Positions 11,658-24,586 of a DNA stretch of 64,000 nt are shown piece by piece. The first letter of the stretch is position 1. Each line of letters begins with the position of its first letter. Origin of the DNA: Deuterostichococcus epilithicus. Its lineage: Eukaryota; Chlorophyta; Trebouxiophyceae; Prasiolales; Stichococcaceae. The translations under genes were made by a program, and so were the position numbers. Under the pieces are notes generated by a model that saw only the letters and a list, made by a program, of their open reading frames with translations, was not told the origin of the DNA and searched no databases. Where the stretch lies: NCBI GenBank assembly GCA_033439295.1, contig JAVTLE010000023.1, positions 4,190,530-4,254,529 on the forward strand, in the 5' to 3' direction.

Positions 11658-12108
11658 TTGTCAAAGGGCAGGCGCTCTCCGCAATGAGAGCCAGCCGAGC
11701 CTGAAGCCGAGGAGTGCACGTGACCCTGAGATTTCAGGCGCGCCATGGCAACGGAAGAAGCAAGACACGGTCAGGCAAGCGCCACCTGCATAGTCCTCTG
11801 CAGAGCATCGATTGCTGCTGCTTATTCATTTGTTTGGTCAGGACTCGCGTCGTTGAGGAGGTCGTAAGCTGCGCCTCCGATCGAAACGACTGCACAACAG
11901 CATTCTGTACCCATACCAAACCGCGCTAACCGTGCTAACCGTGCCGTGTGCACGCTGGATCGGTCCTCTGCGTGCTCATAACCCTCTAATGGATTCATCT
12001 TTGAAACCAGCTGGTCGACCTCAGATCTATCGGAGCGACACCATCGCGGCGTTGCACTTGAACCTTCTTCTGGCACCGGCTGCTGTCTAGCCTGTTCTCA
12101 GACACGCC
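11658..12108. promoter_or_regulatory. Divergent intergenic region, putative shared promoter
   Basis: About 450 bp between the LRR start (-) and the WDR92-like start (+). No coding signal seen. Expected to carry both promoters. Confidence 0.45.
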
Positions 12109-15100
12109 ATGATAGCGAAGCCCGGGGAATCGAACATCCTGGAGCTCCTGTGCACGAGCCTCAACACGACAATATACTGCACCAGGCGCGCGTTCTGCTC
12201 AAGCGCGCTGGCCTGCATGGCAGAGGCTGCGAGTCCCAGTATGATCAGGTGCACGCATCGGGGTATAATTTTTATGCATACTTTGTAGAGGACGATGAGT
12301 GCGGCCGTGGAGCCGCACGCCTCAAAACCTGCAGCGTGCTGCATGCACGAATTTCCATTAAAACAGCGCCCATACCATCACCTGCGCATGCGCGCCAGCA
12401 CCCTTGAAGCATTAGCAACGCATGCTTATGATATCTCCGTGCTGCGAGCGCAGGTGGATTCCCGGCAGCGCCCGCATCGTGGTGCACGGAGCGCACACAA
12501 TGGGCACCAGCGCGCTCGAGGTGCCGCCCGTTCAGCCTTGCTGGCTGTCCTAAGTCCTGGCTGGACCCGCAGCAGCTCGCTTACAGCTCGAACGCCGGTA
12601 CAGCAAACGAACGAAGGTTTTGTGGCATCGTCAGACATGTCTCTGTACTGTACCTCGCAAGAATTCTGACCAGGGTGGCCTTGCATGGCGGCAGGTGCTG
12701 AAGATCAATGGCGTCAAGCTCAAGTCGGTGACGCAGCAGGAGCTGGACAAGCCCAGAAAGCGCGGCACCTTTGGCGCCTCAGGTACGTCCCTGCTGAGGT
12801 TGCTGCAGCCGCAGATGCACAATGTGAAGGAAGACAATGCAAAGATTCGACCGCTTGACCGCCGCCGCTGGTGCTGGGCAGCCGCGCCATTCCTGCAGCC
12901 GGATGCGCGTTCACCAGATCGGACCGGCAGTGTGATCTGCTAGCCCTCAAGCCAAGACAGCCGCTGCGCATATCACGGCTCTACGAGCACCTTTTTATGC
13001 TGACAGAACTGTCGAAGTCCCAGATGCTAAGGGACCACATGCCGCCTTGTCCCCGCCTCCGCAGACCCGATGGATTCGCAGCTGGCGACCGGCAACTTCG
13101 GCGGGCAGCTGCAGCTGTGGGACCTGAAGCGCCCGCAGGCGCTGCTGTCGGTAATGCCCACGCACACTGGAATCATCAGCGCCATCGATGGCGGCGGCAG
13201 CAAGGTGCTGGCTGCTGCAACCACATGCATTCTGCAGCATTGCGGCATGCAGTCAGGCAGCACAAGAGGGGGGACTCAACTCCTGCCATGCTTGCGACCT
13301 TTGCAGCTCGGGTGCACACAAGGCCGATGGCTAGTACGGTCATCCTTATGCTCGTATCATTGCACCGTCGACTTGATGATCTACGTACCAAGGGTCTGTA
13401 CCTGACCGAGCTTTGTTCCATGGCCTTGTCTGAGGCGGGCACAGGGCCGCCGGAGCTGGCGACAGGTGGCAAGGGTGGCGCATTGCGGGTGTGGGACATG
13501 CGGCAGCGCGACGCGCCTGCGGCGGCCTTCCTGCCGCAGGACGCCGAAAAGGCGACAGCCAGAACGATTTTGCGGCAAGGCTCCATGCTGAACGTCAGAG
13601 CACTGGACGTTAAGGCCTGCTTATTCCCTTTCCTGCCATACACCACGGCCGGTCTCGATTGACGGTGCCCTGATGTGCGACTGCCTGACAACTGCGCGCA
13701 TCGGGCCAGCGTCCCAGTTGTCGTGAGCCCTCTGCACAGGCCCCCCTTGGCTGCGAGCCAGCAACTGACGAAGGCGCTGCCCTTGAAGTCACAGAAGTGA
13801 AAAGCTCGTGCGGCTGCAGGCGCGGGACTGCTGGGCGGTGGCCTTCCGTTGGCGGCATGCACAACAAAGAGGGCGCAAAAAGGAGGAGTGCGCTCTGCTG
13901 GCGGGCTGCGACAACGGCGACGTCAAGATGTTCGACCTGCGCACCAACAGGTGCCCCCGCTGGAGCGGACACATCGATGAGCATTGACGGCTTCTGACAG
14001 CACAACCATGCACACACATCGGCAGGTCGCTTCTCCGAGGCTTTCTTCAAGCAGCGTTGCAGGGAGGCTTGAAACTCCTGCGCCTAGAGGCCTCGACAGT
14101 CCTGGCGACCTGCTCAGTCAGCCTGTCATGGTGCGCAGGGTGCGCTGGCAGAAGAACGTGGGCAATGGAGTGTGCGGCCTGGCGTTCGATCGGGCCACCA
14201 TCCCCATTAACAAGTTCATGGTCGCGACCCTTTAGGCGCAGTTCCACGTCTTTGACGCGCGCACCCACCACGAGACGACTCTGGGTGCGTCATGCCACCT
14301 GGGCGGCCCCGATGCTTTTCGCCCGCCGCCCCGATGCTCAAGCACGATTGGCGCTGTCGCCCCCGCATCGTGTCAAGACTTCTTCATCTCTCGAGCAGCC
14401 AATAACCTTATCTGCAAAAGGAGCCGGCACGGTGCATGGTCAACCTGTGGCACACAAGCCCCATCTCTCCAGAGCACTGGAAGCTCTGACCCACTTTGGC
14501 GGTAACGCTCTTCACTCTCTTGCCCCGACCTCCCCGCAGGCTTCGCCCAGTCAACGACGCAGCTGAACAAGGGAGCGACGGCGTGGGGCTGCTCGCCGCT
14601 GCCGCAGAACCGCGACCTGCTCATGGTCACCGCCGGCGATAGCACCCTGGGGCTGTACAAGTGCGTGCAATGGTTGCGCGACCCTTGAAGCATCTCAGAG
14701 TGCTCGCAACGCTCCACACCGCACTCGCTTCGATCGCATGCCTCTACAAGTAGTGCGCTTCTGCTGGGGCCAGAGGTGCAGGCCTGGCGCCGCAGTTGCG
14801 CAGCCGCTAATGATGCCTGGTGGCAGGTCGCTGCCAGAGATAGTACATGGCCCTGCTGTTATGGCCTTGGTTCACGGAGCAAGTCACATGCAGCCGAATA
14901 TTCTGCGCCTCTCCTCTACAAATCCTTCCGTATCTGACTGACACGACAGGTACAACTACCCTGACGAACGGTCGCGCCCGTTCGCCGGCTGCTGCAAGGA
15001 GGGTGTCCCAGGGACCACCATGCTCATCGCACAGGCAAAGATGACAGGTGCAGACGGCTCTCTGTTGTGATGCCATGCATATGGTTCGCATGAGGTTTCT

Positions 15101-15377
15101 AGGTTTGGTAACAGATTGGGCAGCCGGCACGTCTGCCGCCGCTCAACAGCCGCAGCCTTCCTTGTGCGCCGCAGAGCAGCTGGTGACGGCCTTCGACTGG
15201 AGCACCGACAAGCTGGGGCTGTTCTGCTGCGGCTCCTTCGACCAATGCGTGCGCGTCCGCAGCGTCACGCACTTGAACAGCTTACTAACGATCGCCACCT
15301 GCACCATGTGCGGACGACTGCAGAAGCGTCGGGCACAACGGCATCGGCGCAGGCATGCAGCTGCGCTGGAAACCTGA
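12109..15377 (+). CDS. WDR92/DNAAF10 (Monad)-type WD40 protein with an in-frame TAG
   Basis: Exons: 12109-12185, 12454-12520, 12695-12782, 13065-13204, 13435-13551, 13820-13950, 14139-14284, 14540-14660, 14950-15047, 15175-15377; all phases agree (395 codons before the final stop). Motifs align in order with WDR92: WIPGSARIVVHG, KRGTFGAS, LATGNFGGQLQLWDLKRP, ATGGKGGALRVWDMRQ, RDCWAVAF, LAGCDNGDVKMFDLR, KNVGNGVCGLAFDR, FHVFDART, AFDWSTDKLGLFCCGSFDQCVRV. The family works with the R2TP/prefoldin-like chaperone and in assembly of axonemal dyneins. At 14233-14235 the codon between VATL and AQFHVF is TAG, where relatives have Glu. It could be a sequencing error, recoding, or early decay. Introns 1 and 5 need GC donors. 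Confidence 0.85.
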
Positions 15378-15788
15378 TCAATAAATGGCACGTGTGAGAT
15401 ACCAACAGCGTTCGTTAGAATCACAAGATCCATCGCAAGGGTTGCAGGTTTGTCAGCCACTCAAACTTCGATTCTGCTCGTTCATTCATGACCTTCAAGA
15501 CTATCTCAAGACTGTTGTACAGAGCCACCGTTTTGTGTCCAGAGCGTTTGGGCAACGCCATGGATGACTTTGCATGCTCGAAAACTTGATCGCTCTGCTG
15601 TTGCTCTGGACAACTGTTCATGCCTCCCAGCCACCAGAGCGGCGCAGCGCCGCCCAGCAGCTTTCCAGGCCATGCCATCATGCAGATGTCCTCTAGGAGC
15701 TGTCGGGATCTCTGTGCGAGCTGGGTCCTGTCCCGCCATAACAGGCGTGGCCCAACACGTCCGATAGGTACCCCTCAGCAGGCTGACG
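15378..15788. other. Convergent 3' flanks, no gene seen
   Basis: Between the WDR92-like stop (+) and the ELMO-gene stop (-). An AATAAA occurs just after the first stop (about 15380). No coding exon recognised. Confidence 0.5.
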
Positions 15789-18635
15789 TCAGCTGCTGCA
15801 CAGCAGCCGCAGCACTCCGCCAAGCGAGCCGCCGCTGCCAGTCAGTGCCCGCTCAACATCTCTCCGAGTCGACCTGCGCAATGTGGCCATCAGCTGTTTA
15901 GAGACAGAGGACCTGCACAGTCTTCGGCAGGGAGTGACACGAGTCGGATGCAGGCGGGCACACACGGATGTGTGTGTTCTCAGCAGGGGGCAGCCCCCGA
16001 GCAGCTTGGCGCTGGTTGTCTCACAGGGTGAAATGTTGAAACAGCTGCCGAACAGGATCAGGAGGCAAGTTGCCAGACAGCTCCCCGCATGGCGCTTTAC
16101 ACACCGCAGCCACCCACAGCGGCGGTGCAGGCTCGGCCGGACAGTTCGCCACAACATCTGCAGCATGTGGCCAGCGGGGGAAACTCACGCCATGACTGCT
16201 GGGAACTCCATGTAGGTGGCCTTGGCCGCCAGCCAGTGCCGGTCCAGCGCCGCAAACGCGGCGCAGTNCAGCTCCTCAAAGGGTGCTGCCGCCTCTGGCG
16301 GCGACGCGCCGTCCGCGAGCGGCGGCCGCGACTTCGGCTCATCCCCCTCCGCCTGCGGAATGTTTGATATCATATTGTGAATATTGTGACTATTGTAAAC
16401 GATAATGAAATTTCATTTCGGAACAGCGTCCTACTGCTGATGGAGGAGGTCTCGCAGATTTTCCGGATCTCTCAATTAGCTCTGCCTTCTGCTACAATCA
16501 GGACAGGACGCGCACCAGCGAACAGGCAAAAGGAGCAATGCCTCCAGCGGCGCCGCTAGCCGCCCGCGACCGCACAAAGGGCTACACCCTAGTCAGGGGC
16601 GCCCGTCACGAGGCAAGCGAAAGTATTGCAGCAGGGCCAGCTGGGAAGGGAGCGCACCAGCAGACGCAGAAAGGCGCGGCCGGCGGCTGTCCTCGGCAGG
16701 CGGCTGCCATCTCGCAGGTCCAATGCCTCTGCAGCGTTTGAAAGAGTCCGCTGCTTAAGGTCATTAGCGGACTGCTTGAAGCTGGGCCTTGGTGGCTGTC
16801 TAAAACGTTTCGTTTGGCCAGCCGCCGCATTGGCAGCAGGCTGCAGGAGTGCCAGGTGCTGCCCAGTCGAGGGGCGCCTGCTGCAGTGCTGTCCGGCTCG
16901 AGGTACCATTTGACAGCTAACACAGGGTACTCTCAGCACACGCAGAGGCGCTTCCCATCGCTGCAACGACCGTGCTCCAAAGCAACGTAGCAGGGTGCAC
17001 AAGTGAGGAATCACGGAGCCCACCGACGAGCATGAAGGTGAGGTTGACGCCCGCCACCGCAAAGGGGTACTCCCACGCCGAGCGGCTGCCCTGGCGCTTG
17101 TTCCGCAGCGCATCGAACAGCGACGGGTGCCGCGCCACCATGTACAGGTGATTCTGCAGGCTGATGAAGCCGGCGCCGCGGAAGTCGGTTCCCGGGTCCG
17201 TGCCCTGGTGCGGCGGCGGTAGGAAAAGGTCAACTTTGCAGCCCGATGCGCATGCGGCCCGGTGCATTCGGAGCTGCCCAGAGCGTGGCTCCAGACCCAG
17301 TGTGACGTCGTTAAATTTAGAGTAGCATGCACGCCAGGCCGGCAGGACCGCTGCCCTGGACAGCTCGCGCCGCTTGGTGGGCGCCCCTAAACCCTAAAGG
17401 ACCCTGGACTACGCAGTGGCTCAGTGCCATGCCATGCACCCGAGGTGCCAGCCGCAAGACTGTGCCGTGCATGGTGTGCCGAGACTCGCACAGCAGGAAC
17501 AAAACAGACCGCCCTGCACCGTCCAGGTGCACACACGGCGCACCTGCCAGCCCATGTCCTGCCACCGCTTCGTCTTCAGGCTGCCGCACGCCTCCCCCGG
17601 AAATGCTGCCGCCCACAGCGACCGCAGTGCCTCCTGCGGAGGCGGAGGCCGATGCACTTCACACTCTGGCACTGGGCTCCTGATGACGGCTCATGAGGCC
17701 TGGCGCGGGACCCGGCAAGGATCAGGCGTGGTTTGCTCGAAGAGCATCGCCCGCAGCGACTTGACAGCGGTTGGCGGCCATGACCCAGAAGTGCATGCTG
17801 GGGGGCTCTTTCAAAGTGTCTTCACCATCTTCCAAGCCTTCCAAGCCATGCCGTGTGATGTGCATGGGGCCCGAGACGACCATGTGCACACGTTCCCTTT
17901 ACAAACAGGTGTGATGGCTCCCCTCTGTGTAGGCTTTCATCTACAACACCTGCACGGTGCACGCGCTCACCTGGTGCTGGGGACTTGCGCCGTCATATGG
18001 CACCGAGATGCGCTGCCGCAGTGCCTCCAGCCGTGCGATCTGCGCCACTGTGAGCTGCTGCCGTGGCTGCCGCAGCCACGAAACGCAGCTGCTGATGGTG
18101 GCTGCGCGGCAGGCAACACAGCACCCTCGCTTGCCAGGCTGTCACTGCAGGAGCTGATGCTGCGTTGGACCCTGGGACGGCCACTCAGGTTTTGGGAGAG
18201 AGCTGCGAGAGAGAGAGAGCTGAGAGAAGGCTGAGCTGGCAGGAAGAGGTGCGTATTGAGAGCGGCCCGAGCTGGCACCGCGCCAGCCGTCGGCCTATCA
18301 ATGTCGGTTCGCCCTGCCGCCGGCAGATACGCCGCGGTGCCGGGAGATCAGGCACTGTGCACAGTTGGAATTTGCAGTGGTAAGAGCTTAGGGTGCCATG
18401 GCTCACATGCGAATCCGCGCAGGCTGGTGACGGCGCCGGCGACGAGACCCCGCACCAGGTCCGCCCAGTCGTATGCGTTGATGGAGTATGGCACCAGCGC
18501 GCGGCTGCCGCCGCCGCTGCCGCTGTCACCGCGGCTGAAGCCGCGACCCGCCGCCGCGCGGTGCGCCTCGCTGTCACTGTCATAGCCCAGGAGCGGCTCG
18601 TCCAGGTCGTTGTCTGAGCGCAGGAGACGCGTCAT
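15789..18635 (-). CDS. ELMO/CED-12 domain protein, 273 residues
   Basis: Exons (high to low): 18407-18635, 17971-18047, 17544-17633, 17028-17204, 16189-16352, 15789-15873. All phases agree. The ELMO-domain signature is clear: RLEALRQRISVPYDGASPQHQ (helix before the domain), EALRSLWAAAFPG, LKTKRWQDMGWQ, GTDPGTDFRGAGFISLQN, SAWEYPFAVAGVNLTFML. ELMO-domain proteins act on small GTPases: ELMOD proteins are GAPs for ARL2/ARF, ELMO1 is part of a Rac GEF. With no PH or armadillo region this resembles the short ELMOD type. The N-terminus (DEPLLGYDSDSE) is acidic and followed by a Gly/Ser linker. One N lies in exon 5. The exon 4 donor (CTC|GTCGGT) is weak and is the least certain junction. Confidence 0.87.
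17384..17400 (+). repeat. Telomere-type repeat CCCTAAA x2 in ELMO intron 3
   Basis: CCCCTAAACCCTAAAGG; the sense strand of the gene reads TTTAGGG. It lies mid-intron. Confidence 0.8.
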
Positions 18636-20520
18636 CAGGGCGTGACAGACGAGGGGTGGCGCGATCGAGCAAGCAGCCCCGCAGCGGCATGGCGCCGGCG
18701 CCACCTGCGCTTCACTTGCAGCGGCCTGGAGCGAACCATGGCAAGCACCGATGTCGGTTCCCTGTGCGTCTCTTGCATCGCCCTCGTCCGGCTGGTCGCA
18801 TACTCACAGTGCGTCCCAGTGGCGTGTTAAAGCTGACACCGGTGCAACTTGCTGCAAGCACTGCAACACAGGGCATCCATGCCTGACCTCCATTAGTGCA
18901 ACCTCGCTCCACAGCCAGAGCTGCATGTCACTGTGACGAGCGGCTCCGCCTCACCTGCTCCGTGCCTCCTGCGCCGCAGTATTGGCTCGCTCATGTCGCC
19001 GCAGTTCCCAACTCCGCAAGGGCCACCGCTCGATGTGCCCCGGTCCCAATTAGGTCGACTCTGTCACGAGGCGCAGGGTGCCGAAGCCTCGAACAAACGC
19101 AGAACAGGTAACTGCCAGGCCTTCGAGAGGGGAAAGAGCTGCAATTATCGTCTGGTGGGAAGCTGACTCGGCACACTTCGACACTGCTGTGATTGCGCAC
19201 AGACTAGTTGACCGCTATGCAATCGATGCACATACTCTCGGAAATCCGACGAGTCTGTTGATGGAACGGTCGACAAAGCGCAAAGGCTGTGCGCTGTCTG
19301 AGTGTCGAGATCCAGTCAGTGCAAGGCGCGTGGCGGATACTCGATTTTTGGCATAGCTGTTGCCTTTGATGCCTGTTGCTGACGTGCTACCACAGTAACA
19401 ACAGGAGACAAGCAATGCAACATGCTGGCAAAAGCGTGGTACTTCACGAAAGCTTGCCGGGAAATGGCAAAATCTCAGTGAGATGTTGATCTTGGCAGAC
19501 GAGCGCGCCTTTGCTGCAACGTGTCCGAAGTCTGCAGTCCTTGAATCCACTTGTTTTGCCGGCTCGTTGACACGCAAGCGGCGTTGCAACCAGAATCACA
19601 CGATACTAGCCTTGAATAGGCCTCTGCGCGGCGATCGTTGCCAAGGACGTGGGAAACGCGTCATCGCACTGCTCAGCAGGTGATTGCATCCTGGACTCAC
19701 CGGACAATTTTAGCCTTCAGAAGGCGTGGCGCCGATGTCGCGACATCAGGATTGATATGAGAACAATCTTTGAACCTGCATGGCTGTTTGGCTGGGCGTC
19801 GCCAAGCTGGGCATCGCTGCGGCGACAAATGCTCATCTTTCACGAGCTTGCCCCCGGTGTCAGCATGATGGGGTTTGCCGCGCTCTGCAACGTCTGTGAG
19901 CGCCACAGCGCCTCATTGAATCCAAAATGCACAGACTCACATTTCCGTGCTGCACAACAAGTATCGACAAAGTCGTTGTTGTCCGCTTTACAGGAACCTG
20001 CACGTGGTGAGGGCACACGGTTCGTCAGCGTCGCGCCCAGCATGCAGACACCGACAGATCCGAGAAGGTGATATTTACAACGGTCCATTGAATCCCCCGC
20101 GCGAGGCGCACCCCAGGCTGCGGCGCAGGCTTGTCTGACAAGCGCGCATAATCTCAGCGCATCGCGTGTCTTCAAGCCGCACCGCACCGCGCTCGGCTGC
20201 ACTTCATCGACCATATCTGCGCCTCAAAATGATTAAGGCTGTCAGCGTGCCCCAACAGCGGCAGTCACGTGCAAGGCACCCGTTTAGCTTGTATGTGTGC
20301 CGGCCGCGAGATCCGTACTGGAAGCCATCTCGCCACTGTGCATTGCGCCTGCTGCGCCGCGCGGTGGATTGAGCGGCTTGAGTGGACGGGAGCCAGGTCA
20401 AGCCAGTGCACCAAGGCGCAGGTGCAGGCTCATCGTGGCGTACTGGGCAATGTTCAAGCAGCAGGAAGCACGATCAAAACAGTCGGCAACCTCACCACAC
20501 AGCAGTGTCATTGACCTTCC
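18636..20520. other. Long intergenic stretch upstream of the ELMO gene
   Basis: About 1.9 kb with no recognised protein. Open frames up to 140 codons exist on both strands (for example 19649-20071 +), but none shows a family motif or splice-linked continuation. It should contain the ELMO promoter at its left end. Confidence 0.5.
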
Positions 20521-20796
20521 TTGCGTTGCTGCCGTAGGCTGGACGCGCATTTCTGTGGCTACAGGCTGAAAACCAAGGTGCAGACGCCGTTGATGCTCAC
20601 GCCGCTGTTTCCGCTGGGGCCTGGGCGGCTGGGCATTGACCTGGAGGCCGAAGCCCTGAACAACGGCGTTAGCCTTCAGAATGGTTGCGCAGCTTCGCCC
20701 GCGCAGCGACCGTCGTCAAATGGAAGTCCGCTTTGCTGCGACATCCTTTCCAGCCCGCATCGCCAGGCGCGAGCCTCTGAAGCGCTCACCATGTGA
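20521..20796 (+). CDS. Possible exon of an unknown protein
   Basis: An open frame with a protein-like stretch: GYRLKTKVQTPLMLTPLFPL, then GPGRLGIDLEAEALNNG. The composition is unlike random antisense GC-rich frames and a possible acceptor (CTACAG|GCTGAA) precedes it at about 20566. I do not recognise the family, found no partner exons with confidence, and cannot say whether it is a gene by itself. Confidence 0.22.
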   Translation: MRCCRRLDAHFCGYRLKTKVQTPLMLTPLFPLGPGRLGIDLEAEALNNGVSLQNGCAASPAQRPSSNGSPLCCDILSSPHRQARASEALTM

Positions 20797-21087
20797 CCGG
20801 TGTCTGTACTGCTGCATCGCCCGACAAGCCCAAGAGCCCCGACTACTCTGTGCACCAGCGCTGAGCATTCTGTGTCGGTAGAGTACACAACAAGAACCAC
20901 AGGTTGTAACCGAGCCGTTAATGCAAGCTCGGCAGCCTGCCTAAACTGCGTGCCCTGTCTTCGATCACGTGCATGACTTGTGCGTGATCAGCTGCTAGGG
21001 CCGCGCCAGCCCCAGGACCCTTCTAAACCTTCCAAAGATTCCGCCTGATCGTGCCGCCGTTATACGCAGGCAGAAGCGTCTGTCTGC

Positions 21088-24000
21088 ATGCCGCCCCCGA
21101 ACGCATCTCACAGCGCCGCAGCGACAGCGCTTCCGCTGCGGCCCACCTCCCAGTCCAACGTCAGCACCGCGGACGAGCCGCAACGCCCAACTGCGTCACC
21201 CAATTGCGCCACCTCGCCCTGCACCGGCGGCTGGCTGCGAGGTGAGTGCCGCGCGACGCATGGCTGCCACTGAGCTCCTGCAGGCCTGTAGCTGCCTCTG
21301 TTCACACCACTGTACCCTGTTCAGACCAAGTGCAACGAGTCACATGTGTCCATCGTGGCCCACGACGACGATCTCCAGAATCGGAGGCGCTGGCGAACCT
21401 GTGACCACACCCTGTGCCGCCGCCCCGCAGGCGAGGACATGGCGCTGTTGCAGGAGTTAACGGCCATCGATGCGGCCACATCACCGGGCGCCCTGGCGCC
21501 CAGCACCGACGCCGGCACCCAGTGCGGCGGCGACGGCTTTACCGCGGACCTGCTGCAGGGCGCGGACTGCGACCTGGCTGCCTTCATTGCCTGCGGCGGC
21601 CTGGCAGCGGGCGCGGAGTTTGCCCCTCTCGACCGTGCCCATGAGCAGCACAACAACGGCCACCAGCGCCAGCGCATGGTGGACGGCCAGCAGGTCGTTG
21701 GTCGGCACCCGGCCCAGGCTTCGCCCATGGCAGCATACACGCCAGTTGCCGCCGGCTGCAACGCCATGCCCCACAGCGTCGACGCGCTCAGCGGCGCCGG
21801 CTTCATGTACAGCCACCCCGGCGCAGTCGCCAACAATCACCTGGCGAGCCCCAGCGACTTTGCGGGCCAGGATGCCTTCGCCATGCACATCAGCATGCTG
21901 GGCAGCGGCGGTATCGACAATGGCGGCTTCGGCCTCGAGCGCGCCCTCAGCTGCACCATGAGCGGCGCCGACGAAGACAACAACAACGGTGCGCCTCCCA
22001 TGACATGCTCTCATGCCAATATGCAGATCATGCTGATGAGTCAAGCCCACAATGTGCAGCTGCAGCAGGCGAGTTGGCGGGAACTGGTGCTGCGCTCCAG
22101 TGTGCCGGCTGTGACAGCAGCACCTTGCCATCGCCCAACGCAGATGACTTAACGTCTGTCGGGTTGCAAACTGCACAGATCCCCCATCCATGGAGGCGCT
22201 CCTGGCCGACGACAGCTGCGCCTGCAGCGAGGCGACGATACCTGCGGCCACCTCAGTGGGTACCTCATCCCGCCGCATCGCTCCCGGCCGCACCATGGTC
22301 GTGGTGCGCCTTGTTCAGTCCTCGACGGGTTGAGTAGTCGGAGGCAACAACTTGCCCCACATGCGCCTTTGACCGCCTGCGTCCAGCCACACGGTCTGGC
22401 GGGCACATGCAACCCTCCTGTATCGGCTTTACACATTGCCTGAAGCCACTGCGAGGCAGCGTTGCCACTGGCAGCAGGCTACTTGCTGCAGGGCAACACG
22501 GCACACGCTCTGCATCCATGTTGCTCACCTGCTCCGGATATTTCTCCGCCCTGCAGCTGGGCAAGAATCGCGGCGCGCAGCCATACGGGAGGGGGGAGCA
22601 CGGGGCCGGTGGCGGCGACGCCGGGGCGGCAGCTGCAGTGGTGCCCTGGGCGCATGCATCGGCACGCGACTGCTCCGACTCAGCACGCTCGTCCTACGGT
22701 GCATACCCCTACACGACATTTCCTGTGATCACGCATTCATTCTCTTCGTGCCGATCAGCATTGTTCACAATCCCCAACACCGAGGCGGTCGCTTCGATTG
22801 CCCCATCAGCAGCCATCTTTCCCTCCCTGTCCCTGTCAGGACCAGAGCTCACACGATCCGGCTCACAATTGCGCCCCCTGCCCGCCGAAGGCTGCGGCGA
22901 GGCGGAGTCGCTGTTCCTCGATGTGTCAGCCCTCGTGCCGGAGGCAGACCTCGGCGGCGGCGCCGCAGGCGGCAGCGGCGTGGTTTTGGAAGCCTTCCGT
23001 GGCACATATGCGGCAGCCGGCTCGACGCGCGTCGGCGCGCCGCCGCGGCGGGCGGCGGCGCGGAACCGTCGCCTGGCCAGCGCGCTGCTGTTGCACGACG
23101 CGGCGGCGGCGGCGCGCCGGGCCGGCCGCCGCGCCGGGGAGTATGCCCACATCACGCAGGACATGCTCAAGGACGGCGGCTTCTTCGACATGCCCATACA
23201 GGTGCGGCTTCCAGCAACATGGGCGTGGTTCTGTTGCGACTGATCAGGACACATATGCAGCAGATCTGCAGCTCAGGCCCGGCAGATGGGACACATGCGG
23301 CAGGCAGGCCAGCGCACGAGTACTGGTGAATGCCTAAGAACCTGAGCTACTGACGTCATGTAACAAAAAAAAATCCTCGCAAGTGTCCTGAGGCTGCGGT
23401 GCTCACATCCGCGGCGCTGGCTCACCACCCCCGCTCTCCACGACATGCAGGAGGCAGCGGCGCAGCTGGGCATCGGGCTGAGCGTGCTGAAGCGCGTGTG
23501 CCGCACCATAGGCCTGGCGCGCTGGCCCTACCGCAAGCGCCAGTCCCTGCGCAACGTCGTCGAGCAAACCAAGCTGTACCTTAACGTGCGTGCCGCCTCG
23601 ACATCCGTGCTCACTTGCTGTCCGGCGCCCAGTACAGCGCCGCCGCTCTGTGGTACTCTCCTTTTCGCCCAGATGACGATGCTCCTGAGGCTGCTGGTTC
23701 AGCTGTGTGGTCTGTATATTCGCACAGGACATGGACTTTGCGTCCAAGGACAAGGTGCTGCGGCTGCTGGAGCAGGCGGCGGGATCCCTGGACGGCTCCA
23801 CTGGCGAGGACCTGGGCCCCGCCTTCAAGCGGTACCGCCAGGCGGTGTTCAAGCTGAACTACAAGATCAACAAGCTCAACACCGGCAAGCGCGGCCCTGT
23901 CAAGGTGCGCATATTCTCGCCCCTGCTACTGCCCTAGCCCATGCGGCTAAATGCTCACTGGCCATGGCTGCGCGGTGCAATGTCGGCTCCTCTAGTCCAA

Positions 24001-24586
24001 CTTGCATGGAGCCTGCCGCGGGTCCAATTTTTGGTTCGAGCGCCGCCTGAGCTCCGTAGGTAGTGCGGTCGGAGTAACATCTCCAGGGAGACCGAGCTGC
24101 GTCTCACGCCATGTCACGCAGGGCCCAGGTGCCAAGTGCCGCGTGGCCATCCCCAAGTCCGCCGCCGCAAGCCTAGAGGCGCTGGCCAAATTTGCGCTCG
24201 ACGGTGACGCCGCGTCCGCCGCGGCGCTCGCGCCCGAGGACATGGACATCTTCAAGGGCGAGTCCGAGGACGATGGCGATCCGCCGCAGGGCATGTGCAG
24301 CGCCTTCCGGCCGGCACCGGTCTGCGCAGCCAGCGCAGCGCCCTGCATCGGCCCCGCGGCAGCGCCGCCGCCGCTGCCCGGGCCCCCGCCAACGCAGCCG
24401 CGGCGCGNGNGGCNCCGCTGCCGTCGGTTGCGTCGGCGGGCGGCAGCTGCAGCCACGCGGCCGCCACGGCGTCTGGTGCGGAGGCGGCGGACGCTGCAGA
24501 GGTCGGACAGCCGTATGTCGAGGTGCCTGTCACGATGCGGGCCTAGGGTGCCACGATCAGCGACATTGGCCACGATGTGGGCTTGA
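21088..24586 (+). CDS. RWP-RK domain transcription factor, about 705 residues
   Basis: Exons: 21088-21241, 21431-21988, 22179-22303, 22557-22698, 22840-23201, 23451-23585, 23728-23904, 24122-24586; phases agree. The DNA-binding domain spans exons 5-6: ITQDMLKDGGFFDMPIQ, EAAAQLGIGLSVLKRVCR, IGLARWPYRKRQSLRNV; RWPYRK is the RWP-RK motif. RWP-RK factors control nitrogen responses, gametogenesis and sexual differentiation in green algae. No GAF or PB1 domain is seen, so this is RKD/MID-like in domain content, though much longer. The N-terminal 300 residues are Gly/Ala/His/Met-rich and disordered; after the RWP-RK domain a basic helix (AFKRYRQAVFKLNYKINKLN) and an acidic patch (GESEDDGD) follow. 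Three N bases in the last exon make the C-terminus uncertain: another frame would end at 24546. Confidence 0.85.
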
